Assembly: GCF_000260715.1 (NCBI RefSeq) | Contig: NC_017834.1 | Coordinates: 1,240,001 to 1,304,000 of the forward strand | Direction of reading: 5' to 3' | DNA length: 64,000 bases | Source of the DNA: Bifidobacterium animalis subsp. animalis ATCC 25527 | GTDB taxonomy: Bacteria; Actinomycetota; Actinomycetes; Actinomycetales; Bifidobacteriaceae | In this document: in pieces, positions 17,310 through 25,954 of the stretch | Layout: each line of letters begins with the position of its first letter | Numbering within the stretch: position 1 is the stretch's first letter | Program-made: the position numbers and the translations under genes | Notes under the pieces: generated by a model | Told to the model about the DNA's origin: nothing | Seen by the model: only the letters and a program-made list of their open reading frames with translations | Databases searched by the model: none

Positions 17310-17336
17310 AAGACCCCCGCCGAGGGCAGGGGTCTT
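17310..17336 (-). terminator. terminator of tig
   Basis: AAGACCCC (17310-17317) pairs perfectly with GGGGTCTT (17329-17336) around an 11-base loop, 14 bases after the tig stop. The arms begin and end with TT/AA, giving a short A/T flank. Confidence 0.7.
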
Positions 17337-17350
17337 AAAGGAAAATGAGA

Positions 17351-18736
17351 TCACTCGGCGTCGGTGCTGTCGTCCGAGGTGAGGTTGTCGGCGACGGCGG
17401 CTGCTGCGGCTGCTGCGGCAACTGACTCATCCTCTTCGGCCTGCGCCTCGGCCTCTTCGGAACCGAGGAAGCCGCTCAGATCAAGCGGTTCGCCGTCAAC
17501 GGTGAACTTCACCTGACGCATGCCGGCGAGCATGCCCTTGGAACGAGCCACCTCCTCGACGGCGGAGCCGATCTGGCCGTTACGCATGAGGGCCTGGATG
17601 AACATGTTCGGATCCATGCCGTACTGCTGGGCAATCGAGCCGAGGAAGTTGAACACGTCGGACTGGGAGACCTGCACGTCGAGCTTCTCGGCAAGGGCAT
17701 CGAGCACCATCTGGTCCTTGAGCATCTTGTCGACGGCCTCCTCGGCCTCCTTCTTCTGATCGGAGGTCGCCTTGTCGGCCTCGACGCCCATCGACTTGAG
17801 CTGCTGCTCGACCATGTTGTTGCGCACACCCTTCGGCAGCGGAATGTCAAGGCCTTCCTCAAGGGTCTCGATGAACGCATCGCGTGCGATCGTGGCCTGA
17901 CGACCCTCCGCATCGGCCTCGATGTTCTTGCGGATCTCGGCCTTGAGCTCGTCGAGTGTGTCGAACTCGGAGGCCTCCTGGGCGAAGTCGTCATCAAGCT
18001 CGGGAAGCTCCTCGGCCTTGACGGAGTTGACCTTGACTTTCACCTGGGCCTTCTCGCCCTCATGGTCGCCGCCTTCCAGCGTGCTTTCGAAGGTGGTCTC
18101 CTCACCGGCCGACAGGCCTTCGAGCGCCTCGTCGAGGCCGTCGAGCATGGTGCCCGAACCGATCTCGTAGCTCACGCCCTCCTGGGAGTCCACGGTCTCG
18201 CCGTCGATCTGTGCGGTCAGATCGATATTGGCGAAGTCGCCCTTCTGTGCCGGACGGTCGACACCCACGAGGGTGGCGAAACGCTGGCGGAGGGTCTCGA
18301 GGCGGTTGTTCACATCGTCATCGCTCACCTCGGCCTTGTCCACTGCAATCTCGAGGCCCTCGAGATTCGGCAGCTCGAACTCCGGACGACGCTCGACCGT
18401 GGCGGTGAACTTGAGCTTGATGTCGTCTGCGGCGCTCTGCGGCATCTCCACGACCTCGATCTGCGGCTGGTCCATCGGACGGATGTCCTTCTCGCCCAGA
18501 GCCTTGGCATACATATCCGGCAATGCCTTGTTCACGGCCTCACCCGCAACGGCACCGAAGCCGACGCGCTGGTCGACGAGCTTGCCTGGCACATGGCCCT
18601 TGCGGAAGCCCGGAACGGTGATCTGCTCGGCGATTTCCTTGCGAGCATCTTCGAGGTACGGATCGAACTCATCCTGGTCGACGGTGATGGTGAGCTTAGC
18701 CTTGGTCGGCTCAAGATTCCTTACGCTGATTTTCAC
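17351..18736 (-). CDS. tig: trigger factor
   Basis: Ribosome-associated chaperone and prolyl isomerase. 461 residues in the usual three domains. The N-terminal ribosome-binding domain has the GFRKGHVPGKL signature near residues 43-54. The central FKBP-type domain covers about 150-245, and the C-terminal helical chaperone domain ends near 430. The tail (about 438-461) is an alanine tract of nine or more residues followed by acidic residues, encoded by GCN repeats, and is likely to vary between strains. Monocistronic by the terminator after it. First of the tig/clpP1/clpP2/clpX group on the minus strand. Confidence 0.95.
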   Translation of the reverse strand: MKISVRNLEPTKAKLTITVDQDEFDPYLEDARKEIAEQITVPGFRKGHVPGKLVDQRVGFGAVAGEAVNKALPDMYAKALGEKDIRPMDQPQIEVVEMPQSAADDIKLKFTATVERRPEFELPNLEGLEIAVDKAEVSDDDVNNRLETLRQRFATLVGVDRPAQKGDFANIDLTAQIDGETVDSQEGVSYEIGSGTMLDGLDEALEGLSAGEETTFESTLEGGDHEGEKAQVKVKVNSVKAEELPELDDDFAQEASEFDTLDELKAEIRKNIEADAEGRQATIARDAFIETLEEGLDIPLPKGVRNNMVEQQLKSMGVEADKATSDQKKEAEEAVDKMLKDQMVLDALAEKLDVQVSQSDVFNFLGSIAQQYGMDPNMFIQALMRNGQIGSAVEEVARSKGMLAGMRQVKFTVDGEPLDLSGFLGSEEAEAQAEEDESVAAAAAAAAVADNLTSDDSTDAE

Positions 18737-18793
18737 GCTTGCGCTCCTGAAAGTTCTGTTCTATTGGTATATCAACTGCCCCTTGGGCAACCG

Positions 18794-20116
18794 TTACATG
18801 ATAGCGCGGGTCAGCGACTCGCTGAGCAAGTCGACCTGCCATGGTCTGGCGCCTTGTTGCGCAAGGAATTGGGCCACATCACGACGATGTGGATGGTCCG
18901 TCCAGCATAGGTTGCGCAGGATCTGCGGCTTGAGCAGCACGTCGGGGGGAGTGCGGGTGTCCTGCGAGATCTGGTTCAGCACGGCCTTGCACCTCTGGAG
19001 CTGCCGGTACCGTTTGGGCTCATGGGTCTGCCAGAATTTCGCGGACCGTGGCGCATTCACCACATCCTCACCGTGTCCAGCCGCTTTGCCGGGAAGCTCG
19101 GGCAGCTCGTCGGAAGGCAGGTCCAGCGCCTCCTGGATTGTCCGTTTCCATAGCGACGGCTTGACTTTGCGCTGGATGGGCGCATAGCGTTCGAACATCT
19201 TGTCCTGCTCGTTGCCCAGATGCATGCGCACCCGTTCGTTGAGCGAGCGCACTGCACGGAACTGACTGGCATTGTGCGGCTTCCTCTGCGCCGCTTCGAT
19301 GATTGCGGCATCCGCCAACAGCAGCGATGGCGAGATGTCATATTCGCGGGCGAGTCGGTCCCGTTCGGTCCATAGCGCCTTGGCCACGGCGAGTCCTCGA
19401 CGGTCGCGTTGCAGCACATTGATATGCGAGATGCGCATCCATGGCACCGGATGCGGTTTGGGAGGCCGCAATCCCTCGTGCAGGGCATAATCGAACTCCT
19501 CCTGCGCCCATTCCCACTTGCCCTGCCGTTTCAGCTCATGCGTCATTGCCCGCTCGAGATCGGAGAGCAATTCGACGTCGAGTGCGGCATAGTTGCGCCA
19601 ATCGCGAGGCAACGGGCGGTATGACCAATCGGCTGCCGAATGCTCCTTGGCCAGCGTGATGCCAAGGAAATGCGCCGTCACATAGGCAAGGCCGACCCGA
19701 TGCAGCCCCAACAGCTTGGCGGCGATCTCGGTATCGAACAGCCGGCGCGGCTTCAGGCCGATCTGGGCGAATCCGGGGAGGTCCTGACGTGAATCGTGCA
19801 GAATCCATTCCGCGTCGCCCACAGCCTCATTGAACGCATTCCAATCCACACCCTGTTCATCGAGGGCGATCGGATCGAGCAGCGCTATCGGCGCACCGTC
19901 ACGTTTGAATTGGATGAGCCAGTCCTCGTGGCCGTACCGGTACCCACTGGCCCTTTCGGCATCGGCGGCCAGTGGGGTGTTCACCGCTGTGTATTGTTCG
20001 CAGATGAGCTCGAAGCCAGCCAAGGTGTCGGTGACTTCGGGAACCCCTTCCTTCGGCTCGGTCTGCAGCACCGGTTCCTTGTTCACCGAATCCAACGCAG
20101 GTCCCTCCTGATGCAC
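18794..20116 (-). CDS. rnd: ribonuclease D-like 3'-5' exonuclease with HRDC domain
   Basis: DEDD-type exonuclease, 440 residues. Exo I Asp52/Glu54 (ADAERASG), Exo II Asp111 (ILHDSRQDLP) and Exo III Tyr175/Asp179 (NYAALDVELL) are all present, so it should be active on tRNA precursors or other RNA 3' ends. An HRDC domain covers about residues 240-320 (RRGLAVAKALWTERDRLARE). The last 100 residues form a second helical region typical of actinobacterial RNase D. The start has an AGGAGGG-like sequence close by; a later start cannot be excluded. It lies upstream of tig with a 57-base gap. Confidence 0.9.
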   Translation of the reverse strand: MHQEGPALDSVNKEPVLQTEPKEGVPEVTDTLAGFELICEQYTAVNTPLAADAERASGYRYGHEDWLIQFKRDGAPIALLDPIALDEQGVDWNAFNEAVGDAEWILHDSRQDLPGFAQIGLKPRRLFDTEIAAKLLGLHRVGLAYVTAHFLGITLAKEHSAADWSYRPLPRDWRNYAALDVELLSDLERAMTHELKRQGKWEWAQEEFDYALHEGLRPPKPHPVPWMRISHINVLQRDRRGLAVAKALWTERDRLAREYDISPSLLLADAAIIEAAQRKPHNASQFRAVRSLNERVRMHLGNEQDKMFERYAPIQRKVKPSLWKRTIQEALDLPSDELPELPGKAAGHGEDVVNAPRSAKFWQTHEPKRYRQLQRCKAVLNQISQDTRTPPDVLLKPQILRNLCWTDHPHRRDVAQFLAQQGARPWQVDLLSESLTRAIM

Positions 20117-20195
20117 GGTTTGCCTTCAACCGTCAAATATAACGAATGCGCTGACACCGACGTCCGGGATCATGTGTCAGCGCATTCGCCGTCGC

Positions 20196-21098
20196 TTAGA
20201 CGTAGACCGTGAAGCCGTGGCTCTCGAACTGCTGGCGCACGCGGTCGCGCAACGCCTGGGAAGGTCCCTTCTGGTCCTCCAACGGGTAAGGGATTCGCAG
20301 CTCATGCCACTTCGGGCGCCCGAGCTGGTGGAACGGCAGCACGTCTATATGCTCCACCGCGTCGCCGAAGCTCTCACAGATGCGGGCCACATTCTCCACG
20401 TTCTCCTCCGACGAGGTGAGCCCGGGAACCAGCACGAAACGCACCCAGATCTTCTTGCCCCGCCTGTTCAACCGCTGTCCGAAATCGATGGTGGGCTGGA
20501 GCACTCCCCCGGTCACCCGCTTGTAGGTCTCCTCGTCTCCGGACTTCACATCGAGCAGGCACAGATCGATGTCGTCGATCATTGCATCCGAATAGTTGGC
20601 GTTAAGGAAGCCTGAAGTGTCAAGGCAGGTGTGCACACCCATTTCCTTGGCCGCCCGGAACACCCGCGACACGAATGCCGGCTGCATCATGGACTCGCCG
20701 CCCGAGAAGGTGATGCCACCTTTCGTGGCTTCGAACAGGTCCTTGTACCGTTCGATCTTGGCCACCATGGCATCGAGGTACACCGGCTTGCCGTCGCGCA
20801 TCTTCCAGGTGTCGGGGTTCTGGCAGTATTGGCAGCGCAGCGGACAGCCGCTCAGGAATACTGTCATGCGGGTGCCCGGGCCGTCCACCGACGTATTGAT
20901 GTCCCAGGAATGCACAAAACCTATGTCGCCGGTTTTCAACGCATTGATGCGGTCACGCCGATCGAGTCCGATAGGCGATTCGAATCCCGACAGACCGCCC
21001 ATGAGCGTCTGGCGCTGGTACTCCTTCGACGACTTGAGCATGTGCCGGGTCGTGGTGCGGAATGCGGATGCACTGTGATTCGACTCTGAATTCGACAT
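20196..21098 (-). CDS. pflA: pyruvate formate-lyase activating enzyme
   Basis: Radical-SAM enzyme that installs the glycyl radical on PflB under anaerobic conditions. 300 residues from the ATG at 21098, chosen because GGAGG stands just upstream. The 4Fe-4S cysteines are Cys85, Cys89 and Cys92 (GCPLRCQYCQNP). GGITFSGGESMMQ and CLDTSGF are the usual SAM-contact motifs. The N-terminal extension of about 60 residues before the barrel is longer than in E. coli PflA. It is directly downstream of pflB, separated by a perfect G+C-rich hairpin (21133-21158), so its expression probably depends on read-through or processing. Confidence 0.94.
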   Translation of the reverse strand: MSNSESNHSASAFRTTTRHMLKSSKEYQRQTLMGGLSGFESPIGLDRRDRINALKTGDIGFVHSWDINTSVDGPGTRMTVFLSGCPLRCQYCQNPDTWKMRDGKPVYLDAMVAKIERYKDLFEATKGGITFSGGESMMQPAFVSRVFRAAKEMGVHTCLDTSGFLNANYSDAMIDDIDLCLLDVKSGDEETYKRVTGGVLQPTIDFGQRLNRRGKKIWVRFVLVPGLTSSEENVENVARICESFGDAVEHIDVLPFHQLGRPKWHELRIPYPLEDQKGPSQALRDRVRQQFESHGFTVYV

Positions 21099-21132
21099 GG
21101 CTACCTCCAGTATCACTATAGCCGAATGCAAA

Positions 21133-21158
21133 GGGGCGGGGCCGAAAAGCCCCGCCCC
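21133..21158 (-). terminator. hairpin between pflB and pflA
   Basis: GGGGCGGGGC (21133-21142) pairs perfectly with GCCCCGCCCC (21149-21158) with a 6-base loop; a short TTT follows on the minus strand. It is likely an attenuating terminator that lets pflB be made in excess over pflA. Confidence 0.7.
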
Positions 21159-21187
21159 TACCGGCGAACAACTCGCCTCTGCGTGTC

Positions 21188-23566
21188 TCAGTCCTCGACC
21201 GCGCCCTGATGGAAGGTACGGGAGATGACGTCGAGCTGCTGTTCCTTCGTAAGCTTGACGAAGTTCACGGCGTAGCCGGAGACGCGCACGGTCAGGTGCG
21301 GGTACTTCTCCGGATGCTCCACGGCGTCTTCGAGCTGTTCCTTGCGCAGCACGTTGATATTCGCGTGGTACAGCCCATGGCCGTTGCCTGCGTCGAGGAT
21401 GCCGACGAGGTTGCTGATGCGCTCGTCCTCATCGCGGCCCAAGCCGTCGGGAGTGATTGTGTTCGTCAACGAGATGCCGTCAAGGGCGTCGTTGTAATCG
21501 ATCTTGCCCACCGAGAACATCGAGGGGAGCATGCCGTGGGAGTCCATGCCGTTCTCCGGGTTCGCACCCGGGGCGTACGGCGTTCCCTTGGCGTGGCCCG
21601 ACGGGAAGGATCCGGTGTTCTTGCCATACTCGACGTTCGAGGTGATCGTGAGGATCGACTGCGTGGGAACGGCGCCACGATACACCGGCAGGCGCTTGAC
21701 CTGGCCCATGACGGTGGACACGACCCACTTGGCAATGTTATCGGCACGATCGTCGTCGTTGCCGTAGAGAGGGAACTCGCCCTCGGTGCGGTAACCGACC
21801 ACCAGATCGTCGTCCGCGCCTTCGACGTATTCGTACTCGTGACCCGGCATGTCCTTGGCGTCCTTGTTGTAGATCGGGTACACCTTGGCGTACTTGCATG
21901 CGGAAAGCGAATCGGCGGCGATCGACAGGCCGGACATGCCGCAACCCAAGGTGCGGTAGACCTCGCGGTCGTGCAGCGCCATCTCGATGGACTCGTACGC
22001 ATACTTGTCATGCATGTAATGAATGATGTTCAGCGCTTCAACATAGGTCTCCGAAAGCCATTCGAGGGCCTTCTCATAGTTGGCCTTCACCTTCTCGTAA
22101 TCGAGCGTGCCGTCAGCCTCGGGCTGGATCGGCTCGATGATGCCCTTGTCGATCACCTGCATGCCGGTCATCTCGTCACGGCCGCCGTTGATCGCGTAGA
22201 GCAGCGCCTTTGCGGAGTTCACGCGAGCCGCGAAGAACTGCATCTGCTTGCCCACGCGCATCGGGGAGACGCAGCATGCAATGGCTGCATCGTCACCCCA
22301 ATGGTTGCGGATCTCCTTGTCGGATTCATACTGGATGGCCGAGGTGTCAATGGAGATCTGGGCGCAGAAACGCTTGTAGCCTTCCGGCAGCTTCGGATCC
22401 CAGAAAATCGTGATGTTCGGTTCGGGGCCCGGTCCCAAATGCTCGAGCGTGAGCGTGTTAAGCAGACGGAACGAGGTCTTGGTGACCATGGTGCGTCCAT
22501 CGTCGCCGAAACCTGCATCCGACCAGGTCGCCCAGTAGGGGTCGCCCGAGAAGATCGAATCGTAGTCCTTGGTGCGCAGGAATCGCACGATGCGCAGCTT
22601 CATCACCAGATTGTCGATGATCTCCTGGGCGTCGGTCTCGGTGATCTTGCCTTCCTTGAGATCGCGCTCGAAGTAGATGTCGAAGAACGCGGACACGCGG
22701 CCGAAGCTCATCGCGGCACCGTCCTGGCTCTTGATGGAGGCGAGGTAGCCCATGTAGGTCCACTGCACGGCCTCACGCGCGTTCATGGCGGGACGCGCCA
22801 GATCGAGACCGTACTCCTTGCCCAGATTGATGAGCTTCTTCAGGGCCTTGATCTGCTCGTCGTGTTCCTCGCGGTAACGGATCCAGTGCTCGATCTCGGT
22901 CTCCGAGAAGTCGTTGCGGTACGGGATGGCGTCCTTGTCACGCTGCTTGAACTTGATCAGCGCATCCACGCCGTACAGGGCCACACGACGGTAGTCGCCG
23001 ATGATGCGGCCGCGGCCGTAGGCATCCGGCAGGCCGGTGAGAATCTTGTTGTGGCGTGCGACTTTGATGTTCTTCGTATAGACGCCGAACACACCGTCGT
23101 TGTGCGTCTTGCGGTACTTGGTGAAGATCTTCTTGATCGCCGGGTCCGGCTCCTTGCCGGCCTCCTTGATGGCCTGCTCCACCATGCGCCAGCCGCCATT
23201 CGGCATCATGGCTCGCTTGCATGGCTCATCGGTCTGCAGGCCGACGATCACATTGTCGACCTCCGGGGAATCGATGTAGCCAGCCGGGAAGGCATCGACA
23301 TCCGCCGGCGTGTGGGTGTCCACATCATAGACACGCTGCTTGCGCTCCACCGCCAGATAGTTGTCGTCGAGGTACTTCCACAGGTGCTTCGTCTTGTCGG
23401 TCGCATCCGCGAGGAACGATTCATCGCCCTCGTAAGGCGTGTAGTTCTTCTGAATGAAGTCGCGAACGTCGATGTCCTTCTCCCAATTGCCGGGAACGAA
23501 TCCCTCCCAAGCCTGTTCCTTGATGGCTTCCGGGGACACCTCGGCCACGTTTTCGATTGCTGCCAT
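21188..23566 (-). CDS. pflB: formate acetyltransferase (pyruvate formate-lyase)
   Basis: Glycyl-radical enzyme converting pyruvate and CoA to acetyl-CoA and formate; in bifidobacteria it yields extra acetate/ethanol and formate from the bifid shunt. 792 residues. The adjacent catalytic cysteines lie in [10 protein letters not shown] near residue 431, and the radical glycine in [10 protein letters not shown] near 763. ATG at 23566 was chosen: the AAGGAG ribosome binding site overlaps the in-frame GTG two codons earlier. The long ORF on the opposite strand is a codon-bias shadow. Followed by pflA. No Rex- or FNR-like operator was recognised upstream. Confidence 0.97.
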   Translation of the reverse strand: MAAIENVAEVSPEAIKEQAWEGFVPGNWEKDIDVRDFIQKNYTPYEGDESFLADATDKTKHLWKYLDDNYLAVERKQRVYDVDTHTPADVDAFPAGYIDSPEVDNVIVGLQTDEPCKRAMMPNGGWRMVEQAIKEAGKEPDPAIKKIFTKYRKTHNDGVFGVYTKNIKVARHNKILTGLPDAYGRGRIIGDYRRVALYGVDALIKFKQRDKDAIPYRNDFSETEIEHWIRYREEHDEQIKALKKLINLGKEYGLDLARPAMNAREAVQWTYMGYLASIKSQDGAAMSFGRVSAFFDIYFERDLKEGKITETDAQEIIDNLVMKLRIVRFLRTKDYDSIFSGDPYWATWSDAGFGDDGRTMVTKTSFRLLNTLTLEHLGPGPEPNITIFWDPKLPEGYKRFCAQISIDTSAIQYESDKEIRNHWGDDAAIACCVSPMRVGKQMQFFAARVNSAKALLYAINGGRDEMTGMQVIDKGIIEPIQPEADGTLDYEKVKANYEKALEWLSETYVEALNIIHYMHDKYAYESIEMALHDREVYRTLGCGMSGLSIAADSLSACKYAKVYPIYNKDAKDMPGHEYEYVEGADDDLVVGYRTEGEFPLYGNDDDRADNIAKWVVSTVMGQVKRLPVYRGAVPTQSILTITSNVEYGKNTGSFPSGHAKGTPYAPGANPENGMDSHGMLPSMFSVGKIDYNDALDGISLTNTITPDGLGRDEDERISNLVGILDAGNGHGLYHANINVLRKEQLEDAVEHPEKYPHLTVRVSGYAVNFVKLTKEQQLDVISRTFHQGAVED

Positions 23567-23727
23567 TGCCACTCCTTCTGGGTGTAGCTTGTATACGACG
23601 CCACTTTGTGCCGCATCTCTAACAAGACCCCATAGTACTTCAAATCACCGTGCCGCGACCAGCGGCAAACGAGTGAGCTTGGTCACATTTCCACTTACGC
23701 ATCGCCCACATTCTGCACAACACAAAG

Positions 23728-23757
23728 CGGGCGGCCTCCATTCCGGATGGCCGCCCG
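23728..23757 (-). terminator. terminator of the SPOR-like gene
   Basis: CGGGCGGCC (23728-23736) pairs with GGCCGCCCG (23749-23757) around a 12-base loop; TTTG follows on the minus strand. It begins 35 bases past the stop of the small gene at 23793-23993. The rest of the 226-base gap up to pflB holds the pflB promoter region, with no clear consensus. Confidence 0.65.
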
Positions 23758-23792
23758 TCTCAATGGGTATGCACACAATATGCACATTCAGA

Positions 23793-23993
23793 CTACTTCT
23801 TGTCCGTTCCCCAGTTATTCCAGTCCCTGTCCTGGTCCTCCCACCTCTTGTTGCGCTTCTTGGCGATCTCGAGTGCCTTCTCGGCGTCCTCACGCGTCGC
23901 ATACGGTCCGAGGCGGTTCTGCATCGGTGACTGTGGCCCGAGCTCCACTTCACCGGTCGCCGTATTGTAGTACCACTCCTGAGGTTCCGTCAT
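23793..23993 (-). CDS. small SPOR-like domain protein
   Basis: 66 residues, soluble and rich in charged and aromatic residues. The order of motifs (EWYYNTATGEVELGPQS, then RLGPYATREDAEKALEIA, then a W/D-rich tail) matches a short actinobacterial family annotated as SPOR domain-containing; SPOR domains usually bind denuded peptidoglycan, but this protein has no signal peptide, so that role is doubtful. AAGGAG six bases before the ATG supports real translation. It lies immediately downstream of nadE with a 41-base gap, so the two are likely cotranscribed. Function unknown. Confidence 0.75.
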   Translation of the reverse strand: MTEPQEWYYNTATGEVELGPQSPMQNRLGPYATREDAEKALEIAKKRNKRWEDQDRDWNNWGTDKK

Positions 23994-24034
23994 GTCATTC
24001 TCCTTGTCTCACATTATGGAATATAGGTATGCGG

Positions 24035-25735
24035 TTATTCGCGGAACGCGTCGGTGACCGGCAGGCGGCGGTCACGGCCGAACGCGAGCGCGCTCACCTT
24101 CGGCCCCAACGGATACTGGCGACGCTTCCATTCGGCGCGGTCGACGAGACGCATGACGGTGTCGACCGTCTGCTCGTCGAAGTCCGCATGGGCGAGCAGA
24201 TCGGCCCGCCCTTCGGAATGTTCAATATAGGCGGTGAGCACCTTGTCGAGAATGCCGTATTCGGGCAGCGAATCGGAGTCCTTCTGCCCGGGCCGCAGTT
24301 CGGCGCTCGGTGCCTTGACGATGGAATTGTTCGGGATGAGCTCGCCGCTGGCGGGCACGACGACCTCCGCATTCGGGTCGTAGCCGACCACGGGCAATGC
24401 CCCGAGCCCCAGACCTTCCTTGAGCGCTTTGTTGCGCCAGCGCGACAGCTGCCACACCTTCGTCTTGAACACGTCCTTGATCGGAGCGTATCCGCCGACG
24501 GCATCGCCATATATGGTGGAATACCCGCAGGCAAGCTCAGACTTATTGCCTGTCGCCAAGGCCAGCAGCCCCTTGGAATTCGAATACGCCATGACGATGA
24601 CACCGCGGATGCGGGCTTGCAGATTCTCGGCGGCCACGCCTTCGAGATCCAACTGCTTCTGGAATGCATCGAATTCCGGCTTGATCGGCTGCACATCGTA
24701 CGAGGCGCCTAGATTCTCGGCGAGTTGGGCCGCATCGTCCTTCGACCCCTCCGACGAGTACATGCTCGGCATGGATATGCCCTGCACATGCTCACCACCC
24801 ACGGCATCAGCGGCCATGGTGGCCACCAGAGCGGAGTCGATGCCGCCCGAGAGTCCCAGGCATACCCCGTTGAAACCGTTCTTCACCATGTAGTCCTTGA
24901 GACCGAGCACGCAGGCCGTGTACACTTCGCCGTCGGGATCCATCTCTGGTGCGATGCCGGCCGGCTCCTGGGTTGCCGCAGCGGAATCGATGTCGATGTA
25001 GCTCAGGTCCTCCACGAACATCGGCGAGCGTTCAAGCAACGTGCCATCCGCATCCACAACAAAGGTGCCTCCGTCGAATACGAGGTCGTCTTGGCCTCCC
25101 ACCTGATTGACGTAGATCACCGGCGCCCCGACCTCGGTGGCACGGCAACGGCACAGTTGCAGTCTGGTATCGGTTTTGCCCTCCTCATACGGCGAACCGT
25201 TGATCGTCACGAGCACATCGATATTTCGTTCGGCGAGATCGGCGACAGGCCCGCCCTCCTGCCAGATGTCCTCACAGATCGCAAAACCCAGCCTGACGCC
25301 GTCGACGTCCATCGTCACCGAACGATCGCCCGACGCGAAGATGCGGAATTCGTCGAATACACCATAGTTCGGCAGGAAATGCTTGTCATAGCCCGCCCAT
25401 ACGACGCCGTCGTGCAGTACGACAAGCCGGTTGTATGGTTTCTGCGTGCTGTGCTCGGTGCCCACGGTGCCAACGACCACATAGAGCGAGCCGAGTCCGT
25501 CGTCGGCCAGACGCCGCGCCAAGTCATTGGCGGCGTCCCAGGCAGCCTGACGGAAGGTGCGCCGCAATGCGAGATCCTCAATAGGATAGCCCGTGAGGGT
25601 CATCTCGGGGAACACCACCACCTGTGCGTTGTTCGAGGCGGCGCGTGATGCGTATTCCAGAACCTTGTCGGCATTGCCCTTGAGGGCGCCGACACAGGTG
25701 TCGATCTGTGCGAGTGCAAAACGAAGCTTGGTCAT
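24035..25735 (-). CDS. nadE: glutamine-dependent NAD+ synthetase
   Basis: Two-domain enzyme that amidates deamido-NAD to NAD using ammonia from glutamine. 566 residues. The nitrilase-type glutaminase domain comes first (Glu44 in VFPEMTLTGY, a Lys in the YDKHFLPNY segment near 120, the nucleophile in FAICEDIW near 153). It is followed by the ATP-pyrophosphatase domain with SGGIDSALVA near 292. ATG at 25735 follows AGGAAG, part of an 11-base CCTAG-A-CTAGG palindrome that could mask the site. NAD supply is relevant to the fermentative redox enzymes in this window (inference). Confidence 0.94.
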   Translation of the reverse strand: MTKLRFALAQIDTCVGALKGNADKVLEYASRAASNNAQVVVFPEMTLTGYPIEDLALRRTFRQAAWDAANDLARRLADDGLGSLYVVVGTVGTEHSTQKPYNRLVVLHDGVVWAGYDKHFLPNYGVFDEFRIFASGDRSVTMDVDGVRLGFAICEDIWQEGGPVADLAERNIDVLVTINGSPYEEGKTDTRLQLCRCRATEVGAPVIYVNQVGGQDDLVFDGGTFVVDADGTLLERSPMFVEDLSYIDIDSAAATQEPAGIAPEMDPDGEVYTACVLGLKDYMVKNGFNGVCLGLSGGIDSALVATMAADAVGGEHVQGISMPSMYSSEGSKDDAAQLAENLGASYDVQPIKPEFDAFQKQLDLEGVAAENLQARIRGVIVMAYSNSKGLLALATGNKSELACGYSTIYGDAVGGYAPIKDVFKTKVWQLSRWRNKALKEGLGLGALPVVGYDPNAEVVVPASGELIPNNSIVKAPSAELRPGQKDSDSLPEYGILDKVLTAYIEHSEGRADLLAHADFDEQTVDTVMRLVDRAEWKRRQYPLGPKVSALAFGRDRRLPVTDAFRE

Positions 25736-25954
25736 AGCTTCCTAGTCTAGGCCCGTCACCGTTACAACCGCACCGTTCAGCGCATCGCGTGTCGGAAGGA
25801 GCACGATGCATCAGTGGCATCAGTGATTGGTGGCGGCCAAACGCGCAGGCGGCGCCCGGCAATGTTGAGGAACGTAAAGGGCGCTTGCGATCCAGTGACG
25901 AAGCCTTTCCGGGAACGCTCCGACCCTCCCTCGGCGATCGCCACCTCATGGCAC
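25736..25954. other. 219-base spacer between the M20 amidohydrolase and nadE
   Basis: No gene is supported. Short frames on both strands lack ribosome sites and family resemblance. Next to nadE is the palindrome CCTAG-A-CTAGG at 25741-25751. The remainder is G+C-rich with no strong hairpin or T run. A segment near 25790-25805 containing GGAAGGAGC briefly suggests an SRP RNA tip, but the flanking consensus is missing. Confidence 0.4.

Noticed and set aside
21209-23587. A 792-residue open frame on the plus strand, opposite pflB
   Set aside because: PflB on the minus strand has all catalytic motifs and a good ribosome site. The opposite frame is open because of strong codon bias; its translation has no recognisable domain and is rich in Val/Arg/His typical of shadow frames.
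25780-25840. SRP (4.5S) RNA suggested by GGAAGGAGC
   Set aside because: The surrounding sequence lacks the paired GUCAGG/CCGGAAGGAAGCAGC features and a long closing helix.
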